Positions 7,430-17,612 are shown, counted from the first letter of the stretch. The stretch is 64,000 nucleotides of DNA from Listeria farberi (GCF_014229245.1 NZ_JAARZJ010000016.1:1-64000), one strand, 5' to 3'. The notes: a model not told the origin generated them from the sequence alone. Numbers and translations: made by a program.

Positions 7430-9739
7430 TTACGCTTTCTTTTTTCTTCTTGCCCATAACCATACTCCGGATAGGTACGCTAATAATCCTGCACCTATTC
7501 CTTGTAGAGACAACATACTCTTATCTCCTGTTTTTGCTAACTTCCCATCTTGTGCTTGGCTTGGAAATGGTCGATTACTCGCATTCGCCCCGTCTACTTC
7601 CGATGCATTCGTTCCTGTTGTCGAAGTCTCAGACTCACTTAAGGAAACGGACTCCGACGTACTTGCCTCACTCTCACTTAAAGATGTAGATAACGATTCA
7701 CTCAACGATGGCGCCTCGGACTCGCTTAACGAAATAGATTCACTCTGCGAAATAGATTCAGACGTACTCTGTGAAATTGACTCGGATGTACTTTGTGATA
7801 CTGATTCAGATGCGCTCTGCGAAATAGATTCTGATAAAAGAATATCGAAATACGGAACATCTTGATCATCTTCTGTTAATGTAATCTGTACTCCTGGAGT
7901 AGTGGAATCTGTATCTACACTTGAATCTACACCATAGTCTCTTCCATCTGATCCAGTAATCGTATCAGGTACCGTGATAATATCTCCTGCTATCGCATCA
8001 TCTGGGATAGAAATAGTTCCTCCAGAAACTTGACTTCCATCTGGCAAGGTAGGGTTTAATGCTCCTGCTCTTTGGTATTGCACTAGGGTATAATCTTCTC
8101 TCCATTGAGGTGTACCATTTCCATTTGTATCTGTAAGTGGGATAGTGATGGGTGTATTATCGATATAACGCGTTTCTTGTGTTGTCCCTTTCCCATAGAT
8201 ATACACATATCCTGTTGGCGGTGCATCTATTGATGCTGTATAGGAAACAACCAGCTCCGCTTCATCTCCTGTCCCCGTAACTGTATAAGTAGGTGTATAA
8301 GGAACTTCTGTTCCTACCGCAGTTCCATTCGTATTTACTTTTTTCAGTGCCCCTACTCGTGATACTAGAATAACACAATCACCATTACTATCTGTTTCTA
8401 TACTCATCAAACCATAGCCTGTTCCATTCAATTGTTCTTTCGCATAATTATATGCATCTTCCGCAGAATCCCAGTCCTCGTCTGCTTCTTCTGCAAATAA
8501 AGTTTGATCTCCAGCCGTTTGACTATCCCCATCGGCGTCTATTAAAATCTTCACAGCAGAAATAGACACAGGTTCCACTTGCACGGTAACTGTTCCTGAA
8601 AACACATGCCACTGCGAAAACTCAGGGCTTGCACCACTTACAGCACTACTAACTCTGTTCCAACTATAAGTTAGCTCCTGCGAGTTATTTAGCAATCCAT
8701 TCCATGTAATGATATCATCAGCGAATTGACCATTATTAGAGATGCTACTTGGAGCTATTTCATCATGATAATCCGTATCATTTACTATAAATGGTACCTC
8801 TAATGGATTAGACCAATTTATTCCAGATAAGGTGATTTGTTGATTCGCTACAGACAGCCTTGACTCATTATAAATATCATTATCATCAGAGCTTGCGTAT
8901 AACAAACTTAATGAACTCAATGAACTTATATCACTTATCTGGTTACGGTCCAAAACCAACCAATTCAAATTTACCAGACCCGATAATGGGCTTATATCAC
9001 TTATTTGGTTATTGTTCAAATACAACTCCCGCAAATTTACCAGACCCGATAATGGGCTTATATCACTTATCTGGCTATGATCCAACCACAACTCCCGCAA
9101 ATTTACCAGACCCGATAATGGGCTTATATCACTTATCTGGTTACTGCCCCCCAAATTCACGTGTGTCAGGTTGATCAAATGCTCCATTCCACTAAGATTA
9201 GTAACACCGTAGACCTCGTAATAGCCATCGTTTATCCAATCATTAATCGTATAAATCGTATTCAGTTCACTCTGTGTTACCGTATCACTCACAGAGGCTT
9301 TTCCTAATTTAGATCGTATTACTTCTGCTAAATTAGCATCTGGAAAGAGATCACTGATTGCTGTTGGTTGCGTGATGGTCCTTCCCGTCTTAGGCTTTGC
9401 CTTCTTCCCTTCACCAGCATTCGTTTCATTATTCTCCGCTGGATGTTGTGTATTTTCTTCTTGTTGATCCGGATCTGCGCTCTCAGGCGAAGATGTTCCG
9501 CTTTCTGCTGTTGTCTCTTCCACCTCATTTTCAGTAGATCCTTCTGGAAGAGGAGGTGTCTCGTCTCCTGCTGTGACCTCTGTTGCATCACCAGCATTTA
9601 CTTCATCTGCTAAAACCAGCATACCTGGTGATGCAACTACAGTGAAAAATAAAGCTGCTCCACAAATCCATTGTTTTCCTTTTTTCCACATTCGCCAATT
9701 TTTTTGTATTTCTTCCTTTTCTTTTCTCGAAAACCTCAA
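7430..9739 (-). CDS. LPXTG-type LRR surface protein with serine-rich stalk
   Basis: 769 residues. The N-terminus contains WRMWKKGKQWICG, a variant of the KxYKxGKxW signal, then a hydrophobic core ending VLADE. An acidic low-complexity region (about 45-120) is followed by FPDANLAEVIRSKLGK and internalin-type 22-residue repeats (ISDISPLSGLVNLRELYLNNN, about 200-285). A shared middle domain has VKILIDADGDSQTAGDQTL, TYTVTGTGDEAELVVSY and GYVYIYGKGTTQE. Then come a SES/SQS stalk (about 640-715) and the sortase signal LAKTGDKS with a membrane helix and RRKKK. The start is TTG at 9739, conserved in the paralogue at 47252-50005. Probably an adhesin anchored to peptidoglycan; ligand unknown. Confidence 0.9.
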   Translation of the reverse strand: MRFSRKEKEEIQKNWRMWKKGKQWICGAALFFTVVASPGMLVLADEVNAGDATEVTAGDETPPLPEGSTENEVEETTAESGTSSPESADPDQQEENTQHPAENNETNAGEGKKAKPKTGRTITQPTAISDLFPDANLAEVIRSKLGKASVSDTVTQSELNTIYTINDWINDGYYEVYGVTNLSGMEHLINLTHVNLGGSNQISDISPLSGLVNLRELWLDHSQISDISPLSGLVNLRELYLNNNQISDISPLSGLVNLNWLVLDRNQISDISSLSSLSLLYASSDDNDIYNESRLSVANQQITLSGINWSNPLEVPFIVNDTDYHDEIAPSSISNNGQFADDIITWNGLLNNSQELTYSWNRVSSAVSGASPEFSQWHVFSGTVTVQVEPVSISAVKILIDADGDSQTAGDQTLFAEEADEDWDSAEDAYNYAKEQLNGTGYGLMSIETDSNGDCVILVSRVGALKKVNTNGTAVGTEVPYTPTYTVTGTGDEAELVVSYTASIDAPPTGYVYIYGKGTTQETRYIDNTPITIPLTDTNGNGTPQWREDYTLVQYQRAGALNPTLPDGSQVSGGTISIPDDAIAGDIITVPDTITGSDGRDYGVDSSVDTDSTTPGVQITLTEDDQDVPYFDILLSESISQSASESVSQSTSESISQSTSESISQSESISLSESEAPSLSESLSTSLSESEASTSESVSLSESETSTTGTNASEVDGANASNRPFPSQAQDGKLAKTGDKSMLSLQGIGAGLLAYLSGVWLWARRKKKA
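7618..7835. repeat. Serine-rich stalk coding repeats
   Basis: Tandem degenerate 12-30-bp units encode SES, SLSES and SISQSTSE repeats inside the LRR gene. Such tracts change length by slippage. The equivalent tract in the paralogue is at about 47455-47680. Confidence 0.8.
8975..9150. repeat. 66-bp tandem repeats encoding LRR units
   Basis: Nearly identical 66-bp units, each containing AATTTACCAGACCCGATAAT and TTATATCACTTAT, encode successive 22-residue leucine-rich repeats. The high DNA identity indicates recent duplication, so repeat number probably varies between strains. Confidence 0.85.
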
Positions 9740-10359
9740 ATTCCTTTCACTCCCATCTTTAATATCTAAATTTCATACCAATAATATTATTAGGTATATG
9801 ACTATTAAAAAAGGTCGTTTCGCGTCTCCTTCTATACATTTCGTGCCATTTCATAAACAAAGTACTATAATTGAAACTAATAATAAAGTGACTAACACCG
9901 AAAATACCATTTATCCCGTTAAAATATTCTTTTTAAAATCGGAACTCATATAGGAATTTACTAGCTGTTTTTAACGTTTACTAAGATAGTTCCTATATTT
10001 CTTGTTGAAATTTTAACTTTAAAGGTAACTAAATGCGTTGCTAGTTAGATAGAAGGGATCTCTTTTCTATTGGCAGAAAACAAAAGTCTATGTACTTAAA
10101 CCTATCCGGTGAAAGCATATAAACTATTCTTTTGATAAAGAATCACAAAGGTTTTATAACAAACAAAGAAATATGCTATAACTATATAAAATTTTGGAAA
10201 GTGAAGCTTTATACAACTAATTTAGCGAGAGAAATTTTCGAAACATTAGTATATTTGCTATGGAATATTTTCTTTTTTTATTCATAGAAACCACTAAATT
10301 ATTCCGCAATTAAACGGAGATTGAAAATGATTTAATACAGGTAGCGCCCTCCTTTTTAT
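9740..10359. other. Divergent intergenic region, nothing specific seen
   Basis: About 620 bp between the divergent LRR and pyruvyl transferase-like genes. It must hold the LRR promoter, but no convincing -35/-10 pair or hairpin was picked out. No coding frame with a ribosome site was seen. Confidence 0.4.
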
Positions 10360-10389
10360 AGTGTACACTTTAATATAAAATGATATAAT
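10360..10389 (+). promoter_or_regulatory. Promoter with palindrome AGTGTACACT
   Basis: A perfect 10-bp palindrome (10360-10369) lies 14 bp upstream of a TATAAT -10 (10384-10389), in the -35 position. It may be an operator for the gene at 10431. No better -35 hexamer is seen. Confidence 0.45.
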
Positions 10390-10430
10390 AAATTTTATAT
10401 TAAATATACCTAAAAAGTGGAGGTTTACAG

Positions 10431-11972
10431 ATGAAAATACTCATTCGTTCAGGCATGCGCCCTACCAACATTTACACACCTGAAGATATTTATTTGAAAG
10501 ATCGTACTGGATTTAATAACGGTAATCTTGCTTATCAATATAGCATTTACCGAGCTTTATGGAAGAACGATGTGGAAATTCATGCGGATGGGCTATCATC
10601 TAATCCTAATTTAGCTGAAAAAATCAATGAAAATTATGATGTTTATGTAATTCCACTAGCAGATGCTTTCCGAGAAGACTTTAGAACATCTCTTCGTAAT
10701 TACACAAACCTTATTCGTAAGCTAAAAATCCCTGTTGTAGTTACAGGTGTAGGTTTACGAGCTAATTATGAGCCACAACTAGAAGAAGGTTTTGCTTTTG
10801 ATGAGGATGTTACTAATTTTGTAAAAGCAGTTCTAGAAAAATCCTCAAAAATTGGAGTCCGTGGACAAATTACAGCAGATTATTTAAGAAAACTTGGATT
10901 TAATGAAAACACCGACTATCAAGTAATTGGTTGTCCTTCACTATATACATTTGGACGCGAAATAAAAATAAGAGATCTTCACCTAACAGAACATTCATCC
11001 ATCGCTATCAACGCGTCTCCAGTATCCTCAGAAATTGCTATTCACTTCTTAAACAACATGATTACAACCTACACTGATTATAACTTCATTCCGCAACACT
11101 TAGATGAATTCCACTTAATGTTTGCAGGTGGCCCAGATATTGCTAGCGATATCAAGGGGTACCCTACAAATATCGAACATAAATATTATTCAGAAGGTCG
11201 TGTAAAATATTTTACTAATATGCCTAGCTGGTATAATTATGTGAAAAATATTAATTTTAGCATCGGCTCTCGACTACATGGAAACGTTATTCCTACTATT
11301 GTCGGGACACCCAATGTTTCTTTCGTTCAAGACGCTAGAATGCGTGAACTCGCTTCTTATCATGCACTTACACATGTCACAATAGATGAATTAGAAAATA
11401 TAAATGACATCCAAGAATTACTAAGTAAAGTGGACTTAAAATCTGCCGAAAAAGTACAAGCACGCAATTTTGACAACTATATTAACTTTCTAGATGCAAA
11501 TGGACTCGATCATATATACAAACAAGATAAGGACAGAAAATCTACTCCTCTAGATGAACTCATTCAAGCCATTGATTTTCCAGCTAGCCCAGAACCGATT
11601 TCGATTCTAAGTTCAACAGAAATGCTAAACCGAGTGAGTGTTTCTGCTAATCTATTAAAAGAAAGACATGATTATAACACAAGGTATCGAGTTAATCTTG
11701 TTAATAATCAACTAACACAATTGAAAAAAACAAGTGCAGCACAAACTAAAATAGATCAACAAAAAATAACTGCCTTCCAAAAGAAAAATAACCAATTAGA
11801 AAATGAACTTGCACAAACCAAGCAAAAATTACAGTTTACTATAAATAAAAATAACGAACTAACCAATAAAAATAGGTACTACCAAGGAACATTGAATCGA
11901 AAATCTGTCAAATTAACTTTAAAAGTTGCGAATTCACTAGCAAGCTTTAAAAAGAAAGTATCCAAAAAATGA
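10431..11972 (+). CDS. Polysaccharide pyruvyl transferase family protein
   Basis: 513 residues. Residues 1-350 fit the polysaccharide pyruvyl transferase family (CsaB-like; PF04230): an N-terminal GNLAYQYSIYRALW segment, VVVTGVGLRANYEP, KIGVRGQITADYLRKLG, VIGCPSLYTFG and the late SIGSRLHGNVIPTIVGTPNV motif. The C-terminus (about 395-513) is a long Lys/Gln/Asn-rich coiled coil (QLTQLKKTSAAQTKID onward). Family members add pyruvate ketals to wall or secreted glycans, or act as related glycan transferases. The real substrate is unknown. The ribosome site GGAGG is 6 nt before the ATG. It is monocistronic, between the promoter at 10360 and the terminator at 11979. Confidence 0.8.
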   Translation: MKILIRSGMRPTNIYTPEDIYLKDRTGFNNGNLAYQYSIYRALWKNDVEIHADGLSSNPNLAEKINENYDVYVIPLADAFREDFRTSLRNYTNLIRKLKIPVVVTGVGLRANYEPQLEEGFAFDEDVTNFVKAVLEKSSKIGVRGQITADYLRKLGFNENTDYQVIGCPSLYTFGREIKIRDLHLTEHSSIAINASPVSSEIAIHFLNNMITTYTDYNFIPQHLDEFHLMFAGGPDIASDIKGYPTNIEHKYYSEGRVKYFTNMPSWYNYVKNINFSIGSRLHGNVIPTIVGTPNVSFVQDARMRELASYHALTHVTIDELENINDIQELLSKVDLKSAEKVQARNFDNYINFLDANGLDHIYKQDKDRKSTPLDELIQAIDFPASPEPISILSSTEMLNRVSVSANLLKERHDYNTRYRVNLVNNQLTQLKKTSAAQTKIDQQKITAFQKKNNQLENELAQTKQKLQFTINKNNELTNKNRYYQGTLNRKSVKLTLKVANSLASFKKKVSKK

Positions 11973-11978
11973 TTTATG

Positions 11979-12014
11979 CGAACTATTTACTGTATGAGAT
12001 ACGTAAATAGTTCG
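11979..12014 (+). terminator. Terminator of pyruvyl transferase gene
   Basis: A 12-bp perfect stem (CGAACTATTTAC with GTAAATAGTTCG) with a 12-nt loop, followed by TTTCATTTT, directly after the stop codon. Confidence 0.85.
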
Positions 12015-12027
12015 TTTCATTTTCGTA

Positions 12028-12933
12028 TTAAAAACTAGTCGTGATAACTTGCCTCTTTACGATAAGATAGTATATCGTGAGAAAGAGTCCTCTAAAAAAG
12101 ATAGATGACGGTGTCTCTAATTGACCGCTCATTCCTGTTATCTCATTTGCTACCTCTACTAGAGGTGTCCATTTTACGCTGTCTATCACTTTTTGATTCG
12201 TTGCGTTGATCCTTGTGCTCGTCAGTCCTGCTAACGGACTAATATCCTTAATCTGATTGCCCTCTAGAAGCAGATTAGTTAAATTGGTTAAACCTGCTAA
12301 TGAACTCACATCGCTTATACCCAATAATTCTTCATACGTATTATAAATACCTAAATCAGTCAGATTAGGTAAGTTCGTTAACTGACTTAGCTCTTGTTCC
12401 TCTATATTCCAACAATCTACAAAGTGCAATTGAGTCAAATTGGCTAAAGTAGTTATCTCGCTCCAACCACCAACAACACCATACTCATCTATAGTCAAGC
12501 TACTCAGATTCCGCAAATGCCCTATACCACTGACATCTACAGATTCTTCTTGTTCTAAAATGACATTTCCATCACTTATCTCCGCATATAGATGTATCTC
12601 ACCAGTAATAAGATCCAACTCACTCTGCGTTACCAGGCTACTTGGTGTATAGCTACCATCACCAGTTACTTCCCTTAACTCATATGCTACCTCTTCTGCC
12701 AAAACAGCATCTGGGAATAGTTCACTGATCGCTCTCGCTTCCGTGATTTCTCTTCCTTGTTTTGGTCTTTCCTTCTTTCCTTCAACAGCCTTTGTTTCAT
12801 TATTTCCTGCTGTACTTGGGGTGTTTTCTTCTTGTTGACTTGATGCGCTAGCCTCAGCTGAAGTCGTTTCCCCTTCCTCTGCTACCTCAAAGCCATCGCT
12901 TAAAACAGGTATTACTTCACCTATGCTGGCTCT
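12028..12933 (-). pseudogene. LRR surface protein, truncated at both ends
   Basis: An uninterrupted minus-strand frame from 12933 matches the LRR proteins at 7430 and 47252: the QQEENTPSTAGNNETK and KKERPKQGREIT linker, ELFPDAVLAEEVAYEL, then leucine-rich repeats (SLAGLTNLTNLLLEGNQIKD). The signal peptide is missing; upstream of a stop at 12934 only a trace (EAIEIFKRR) of the paralogue's start remains. The frame ends in LFLTIYYLIVKRQ with no middle domain, stalk or sorting signal. It is a decayed third copy. A product from an internal TTG at 12702 would stay in the cytoplasm. Confidence 0.8.
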
Positions 12934-13473
12934 TTACTACGTCGCTTAAAAATTTCTATTGCTTCATGATGTATCAGTTATTTTAAAACATTCTAACATA
13001 TCTCTATCTCGCTAACGCTGTATGCTTTCATACAGCAACTCTTTTCTAAAGAAATCGGGAGTCTTTCCATCAATCCACTAATTAATTCTATATCTCCAAA
13101 ACAGTTTCTTCTAAATTGGTATTCTAGCATGTAATTGTATATAACTAACTCTAAATATACCGCTTCTTATGTTTTTACTTCCATTATCAAATAAATCATT
13201 AAATACTTTAAGTTCTATTTAAGCGGTTGGGAGAAAAAATGAAAAGTCAAATTAAACAGTAAAATTGATTTATTCACCTATAACTCTCGCATAATACTCT
13301 TCTTGTGAATAATAAACTTATTTACCACTATCTCACATAAAATTCAAGTTATTTTCTATCATAATACACTTGCCATTGCTATCCTTACAATAAATATAAC
13401 GACAACCTTGGACACTCTCTTATCTAAGTTTTCTCCCTAATAAAATTGTTAGGTAACCTTAAAAACTAAAATA
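12934..13473. other. Decayed intergenic sequence
   Basis: About 540 bp containing the ruined start of the LRR pseudogene at its left end. Otherwise AT-rich, with no gene, RNA or repeat that I can support. Confidence 0.35.
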
Positions 13474-13890
13474 CTATGGTTCAAGAGTCACTATTTCAAA
13501 AAAAGAATCAATAAAATTGGTCAAATCCCCTGCACTCTTAAAATTAGTAGTATTAGAAAATGAGTCTAAGTAAATTTTCAAGTTATCCTTACATGCTTTC
13601 GATAGCGACAATGCGGTTATTGAATTTAATAAACCTCTTAAATACATACTCGATATACATCTACTTGTTCGGCCGTTTCCATCATAAAAAAGATATAAAT
13701 ACCCAAACATGAAATGAGCTATGGCAATTTTATGAAGGTCAGATAGTTCATAATTATTCATGAAGTCTATCATATTATGCAGTTCTCTTTTTTACATCTT
13801 TTCTGTCAAAGTATTTTTATGAACTATTTCACCACTATTTGACTTATTTAGTTCCGAAGGTTCTAATCTGAATAATTCACCATTAAAAAA
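13474..13890 (-). pseudogene. Fic-domain protein, broken and motif-defective
   Basis: Minus-strand reading gives FNGELFRLEPSEL, then EIVHKNTLTEKM, a TAA stop, and KRELHNMIDFMNNYELSDLH to IAHFMFGYLYLFYDGNGRTSR and a helical end. FxDGNGRxxR is the Fic AMP-transferase motif, and the ME.L..F.N spacing before it is also typical of Fic proteins. Two defects are visible: the in-frame stop near 13795, and tyrosine in place of the catalytic histidine two residues before the motif phenylalanine. The 99-residue frame left (13474-13773) could be translated but should not transfer AMP. Confidence 0.75.
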
Positions 13891-14093
13891 ACTACTGAGC
13901 TAATAAACTAGTTGGTTCATGTACCTTTAATATCCTTAGACAGGTCTATAAAGCGAACTAGATCAATTTCTCTTTTTAACAATCGGAAATATCCCCAGTA
14001 TTCAAATTAATCCAAGAAAAATAACGCTTCCTCTTAAAAACTTTGGGGTAACTAATTATGCTCTAAAATAATCAAGCATCCTTTTCAACATAA

Positions 14094-14126
14094 AAACACA
14101 CCATCTATTAATTAAATGGTGTGTTT
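14094..14126. repeat. Dispersed hairpin, copy 2
   Basis: The strongest copy: an 11-bp perfect stem (AAACACACCAT with ATGGTGTGTTT), 11-nt loop. It lies 150 bp after the stop of the wall-protein gene at 14279 and probably ends its transcript. Confidence 0.65.
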
Positions 14127-14278
14127 CAAAAATAGCACCTTATTAACAAACACTTATACAACAATCATTTAATACTATCGTTCATCTAAAGTAATACCCA
14201 TCAGCTTTCAAGACCACTTATTAACTTTCTTACTCAATGTCGCATAGCCGAGCATTACAAAAAACATTCTCCGTTCTA

Positions 14279-15955
14279 CTAAACTGCCCCCTTTTTCTTT
14301 TTACGTTTCCCCCACCTCCACATAGCTAACAGACACAATAGCATTACACCAACTCCTTGGAGTACAATCAACGACTCATCTCCTGTCTTCACTAACTTTT
14401 TCGCTTTTGTTGTTTGTTTCTGATGGGATTCTTTTGATAATACAGCATCCTTTTTTGGACTGTCGTTCCTAACAGCATTATTAGAAGTCTGTTCTTCCCT
14501 TGAAACAAGCGAAATTCGTTGATATAAAGGTTGCGTTTTTCTAGTTTGATAAGCTATTTTATCTGCTGTATAAGTGAAAAATTCCGTTTCTTCCACAAAA
14601 TAACCATAATCATAAGCTGAAATTCTTTCTAGCGCATAATATTCTTCTTTATCCGTAAAATAATATTTCTTCCATTGATATACCGGTTGACCAGCAGCAT
14701 CATAAACATTGTTTCCATAGACATCTTTATATGGATAGATATCCATAAATACCATATTATTAATAATTTCAGAATATGGAGTAGCTGTTAACGGATATTG
14801 TTGCACGGTGGTTCTATATACTCCTGAGCCATTAATAGTTCCTGACACACCACTATCTAAAGGTCCATTTTCATTGAGGACTTTTTTAAACCCAAAGCCA
14901 GAAGCCCATCCATTGGCTATCCCTGAATTCCCAAGCCCAGACTGTATATGTTGATTTACAGAATTTTGAAATGCCCCCTGATTATCAGGTTGATTCAGAA
15001 CATACCAAGAATTAATCGTTCCGACACCAAAATTATAACTATCCTGTGTTGAATCCAGTTCATGTTCATGAAATTCGATATTTAATGGTGCCATAGCAAT
15101 ATATTTCCAATTTGTTTTTCTATACGTCGCCCCGTCCTTTTCCCAATACTCATATAATTCCCCATCTATTACTCTACCGCCATTTTCTTGCGCAACAGAT
15201 TGAGGATTATTGATTTCATGTAAATTGGCAGAGGTAACCATTTTTCTTGAATTATTACTATTTAATACATACGTATATTCCCAATCTAGATTTTGTTGCC
15301 CTACAAGTTTAGAGGTATCTAAATCCCCTTGTGCGTCATACAAATCACGGATATATACCGTTTTTTTAGTATAACTATTCCTATTTTGTTTTACTTCATC
15401 TGGAAGATATTCATATGCTGCTTTAATGTGCTTTCCAGGAGCTAAATCTAGATTAGTTTCTTGTAAATATCCTTCCAGATACTCGTTTTCATTTTCCGCA
15501 TTAAAATCTAATGGAGATATTCTTGTTTCTACATTATTAGGGACTAAGTCATCAATATCTGTTATTTGCACTCCGTCATCATCCCTAACAGTATAGCCTC
15601 TAGCTAAATCTTCTTGTACTTGCCTTAAAGAAACATCCGCTCTTTGCATCGTTTCTTCTTTCCAAAATCTAGCTAGATTTTGTTTACCATCATCCGCACT
15701 ACCTTTTTCTATATATTCAATAGTGGAATCTGGTTGATAAGTTATATCTTTTGAATTCCATTCTGGTAAAAAATGCTGGTTTAAAACAATATAATCCACA
15801 CCTTCAATCCCGCTAGGCTTTATAGTGGTTGCCTCTCCTACCGGCTTATAATTTTTAGCATCTTTAGTCGCAGCATAACCTCCATTGCCAGATAAACTTA
15901 CAATTATACCGAGTAACACACTTAGAATAAAAACCTTTTTTCTAATATTTTTCAT
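14279..15955 (-). CDS. LPXTG-type cell-wall anchored protein
   Basis: 558 residues from the ATG at 15955, which follows GAGGAGAGA closely; an upstream start would add 13 residues and lacks a site. Signal peptide residues 1-28 (VFILSVLLGIIVSLSGNGGYA). The body contains repeated aromatic strand patterns (YEYWEKDGATYRKTNW, YQWKKYYFTDKEEYYALER, FVEETEFFTYTADK) of no family I recognise. The end is LVKTGDESLIVLQGVGVML, a sortase signal, then a membrane helix and RKKKK. Probably surface displayed. A promoter was not identified. It is followed by the dispersed hairpin at 14094. Confidence 0.85.
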   Translation of the reverse strand: MKNIRKKVFILSVLLGIIVSLSGNGGYAATKDAKNYKPVGEATTIKPSGIEGVDYIVLNQHFLPEWNSKDITYQPDSTIEYIEKGSADDGKQNLARFWKEETMQRADVSLRQVQEDLARGYTVRDDDGVQITDIDDLVPNNVETRISPLDFNAENENEYLEGYLQETNLDLAPGKHIKAAYEYLPDEVKQNRNSYTKKTVYIRDLYDAQGDLDTSKLVGQQNLDWEYTYVLNSNNSRKMVTSANLHEINNPQSVAQENGGRVIDGELYEYWEKDGATYRKTNWKYIAMAPLNIEFHEHELDSTQDSYNFGVGTINSWYVLNQPDNQGAFQNSVNQHIQSGLGNSGIANGWASGFGFKKVLNENGPLDSGVSGTINGSGVYRTTVQQYPLTATPYSEIINNMVFMDIYPYKDVYGNNVYDAAGQPVYQWKKYYFTDKEEYYALERISAYDYGYFVEETEFFTYTADKIAYQTRKTQPLYQRISLVSREEQTSNNAVRNDSPKKDAVLSKESHQKQTTKAKKLVKTGDESLIVLQGVGVMLLCLLAMWRWGKRKKKKGAV

Positions 15956-16118
15956 TCTCTCTCCTCTTTTCTCTATATAATAAAGCGACTTCAACTATCC
16001 TTACTGATTAAGAGTTAGAAAAAGCCTTATATTACCCATCTTTTCCCAGCCTACTTCACGAAATATTTTGATAAATCAATAAGCAAAAATAACTAAATTA
16101 TGTTTTTTCTCATTTTAA

Positions 16119-16463
16119 TCACTTTGAAAGCATAAGCCTCCTTTTCTTTCTTTCAAATTTTATACTCTTCTTCGCATGCTTCTTATACTTTGTACTATTT
16201 TTTAATCTTTTTTGCACTTTTTTAGGAATTTTCGCTAAATTTCTACCACCATGATTAGTACCATCCATATTGGTAGCTCCTTTTTGAGTCTTTCTTTCAT
16301 AAATATGAATGTGATATTTCCCTTTAGCTTCATGGGGAGGATCAAAGCGCGCATTCCAATTATTCCCTAATCTCAAATAACTACCAAATGCACTTGTTCC
16401 AGAAGGCACAACAATACTAAAAACAAATACCAACAAAAATACTAACAAAAGTTTCTTTATCAT
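16119..16463 (-). CDS. Small secreted basic protein with His/Asp-rich core
   Basis: 114 residues from the ATG at 16463 (GAGGAGGGG 5 nt before it). Signal peptide about residues 1-25 (LLLVFLLVFVFSIVVPSGTSA). The mature protein has RFDPPHEAKGKYHIHIYE and NMDGTNHGGRN, then a strongly basic tail (KKVQKRL, KKHAKKSIKFERKKRRL). The HIHIY and DGTNHGG segments resemble C-terminal nuclease-like toxin domains of secreted antibacterial proteins; this is an inference from motif style only. Its upstream region contains the shared promoter block (16573-16617), so it is probably co-regulated with the gene at 1006 and the DUF4064 genes. No immunity gene is evident next to it. Confidence 0.65.
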   Translation of the reverse strand: MIKKLLLVFLLVFVFSIVVPSGTSAFGSYLRLGNNWNARFDPPHEAKGKYHIHIYERKTQKGATNMDGTNHGGRNLAKIPKKVQKRLKNSTKYKKHAKKSIKFERKKRRLMLSK

Positions 16464-16572
16464 AATTCCCCTCCTCATCATTGTAATAATTGTTCATAAA
16501 ACCACAATTTCATTTGTGTTCTTTGCTACATATTTAACCTCGTCCTTCTTAAAACAATATTCATTTATTATC

Positions 16573-16617
16573 AGTATATCATCAATTTCTTCTGGAAAAT
16601 GTGCCTATTTTGTGTAC
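16573..16617 (-). promoter_or_regulatory. Shared promoter block, copy 2
   Basis: GTACACAAAA (minus strand, 16608-16617) lies 30 bp upstream of TATACT (16573-16578). A second CACATTTT lies 11 bp after the first CACAAAA, giving a direct-repeat look. Drives the gene at 16463. Confidence 0.55.
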
Positions 16618-16967
16618 TTCATTACATTTATTCTCTTTTAAAACTATATATTTAAACTTCTAATAAAGTAAAAAACACTTCATACAAATAAAAAATATTA
16701 TCTCTGATCTAAATCTTTTCCAGAACAATGCATACCTTTTATTAACTGTATTTTGTATATAAAAATAACCCATTATCTCAATGGGCAGAAATCTTTCAAA
16801 ATTAAAAACGTACAAATGCAGCTATCAATTAATCCATTATTCAAAGATTATCCAAATCAAAGGCTTCCTTCTATGTACTTCTCAATCCAAGTTACAATTT
16901 AGATTAATCTAAAAAACACCTTTTTAGTCATTTCGACAATCCTTTCGATTGCTTACTATAATAACCC

Positions 16968-17135
16968 TTTACTCATAAACCAAGTGCTTTTTCATCTCAT
17001 GAAGAGAAATACAATCATATATTTCTGTATCTATTGGATTCCCTAAACTCTCAAAGATGTTCTTTCTCATTAGTTCTGAAATTATCACACCATATAATTC
17101 GTCATATTTTGAATAAATTCTTTTTCTTCTTCAGC
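16968..17135 (-). pseudogene. Unidentified gene remnant
   Basis: A minus-strand frame without start reads RIYSKYDELYGVIISELM, then KNIFESLGNPID and ends HEMKKHLVYE. It may be the detached end of the gene at 17343, whose frame stops 200 bp upstream. Family unknown. Confidence 0.35.
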
Positions 17136-17342
17136 TACACAAAATATAATTGTAACTATTAAATAAACACCTCTTCCAAATTCTATACTTTTAGCTTCCG
17201 GTAATTATAATGCAAAAACATGAAAAAGAAGAACTTTGTAGAGTTACTTCTAAACCGAAAGCAACTTGCAATCTATTGGTTAAAAGTTATAAAGTGTCAC
17301 TTACAGAACGCAAACTCCATGCGATTGACTTAAACAAGCATT

Positions 17343-17600
17343 TTAGTTGTTTAACCAAGCCTCCAAACATTCTGGATTATCTATTAAATACTTCACTATC
17401 TCTCGTTTGATAAATGATTGCTTAAATAACATATTTATGTTCCACCCTAGATAAATAATGGGTTTCTGATCCATATAGACTAAATCCGACCCACTTTCCA
17501 TATAGCGACTTTCTACCACAGGAATTTGCAGTATTTCTGCTAACTCATTTGGCGCTATATCTCCAAAACGACTTCTAATACATTGTGTGATATCCTCCAC
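17343..17600 (-). CDS. Hypothetical protein, possible ImmA/IrrE-like fragment
   Basis: 85 residues from a GTG at 17600 that lies 8 nt after AGGTGG; an earlier GTG overlaps the ribosome site. LAEILQIPVVESRYMES and DLVYMDQKPIIYLGWN resemble the N-terminal part of ImmA/IrrE metallopeptidases (a substrate-strand segment before the active helix), but no HExxH is present here. The remaining half could be the remnant at 16968. Treat function as unknown. Confidence 0.35.
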   Translation of the reverse strand: MEDITQCIRSRFGDIAPNELAEILQIPVVESRYMESGSDLVYMDQKPIIYLGWNINMLFKQSFIKREIVKYLIDNPECLEAWLNN

Positions 17601-17612
17601 TTTGCAACCCAC

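Noticed and set aside
8975-9150. 66-bp repeats as a CRISPR array
   Set aside because: The units are contiguous without unique spacers and encode leucine-rich repeats in frame.
8860-9174. Repetitive plus-strand frame with LPDPIMGLYHLSGY repeats
   Set aside because: It is the antisense reading of the LRR repeats, so its repeat structure is a by-product.
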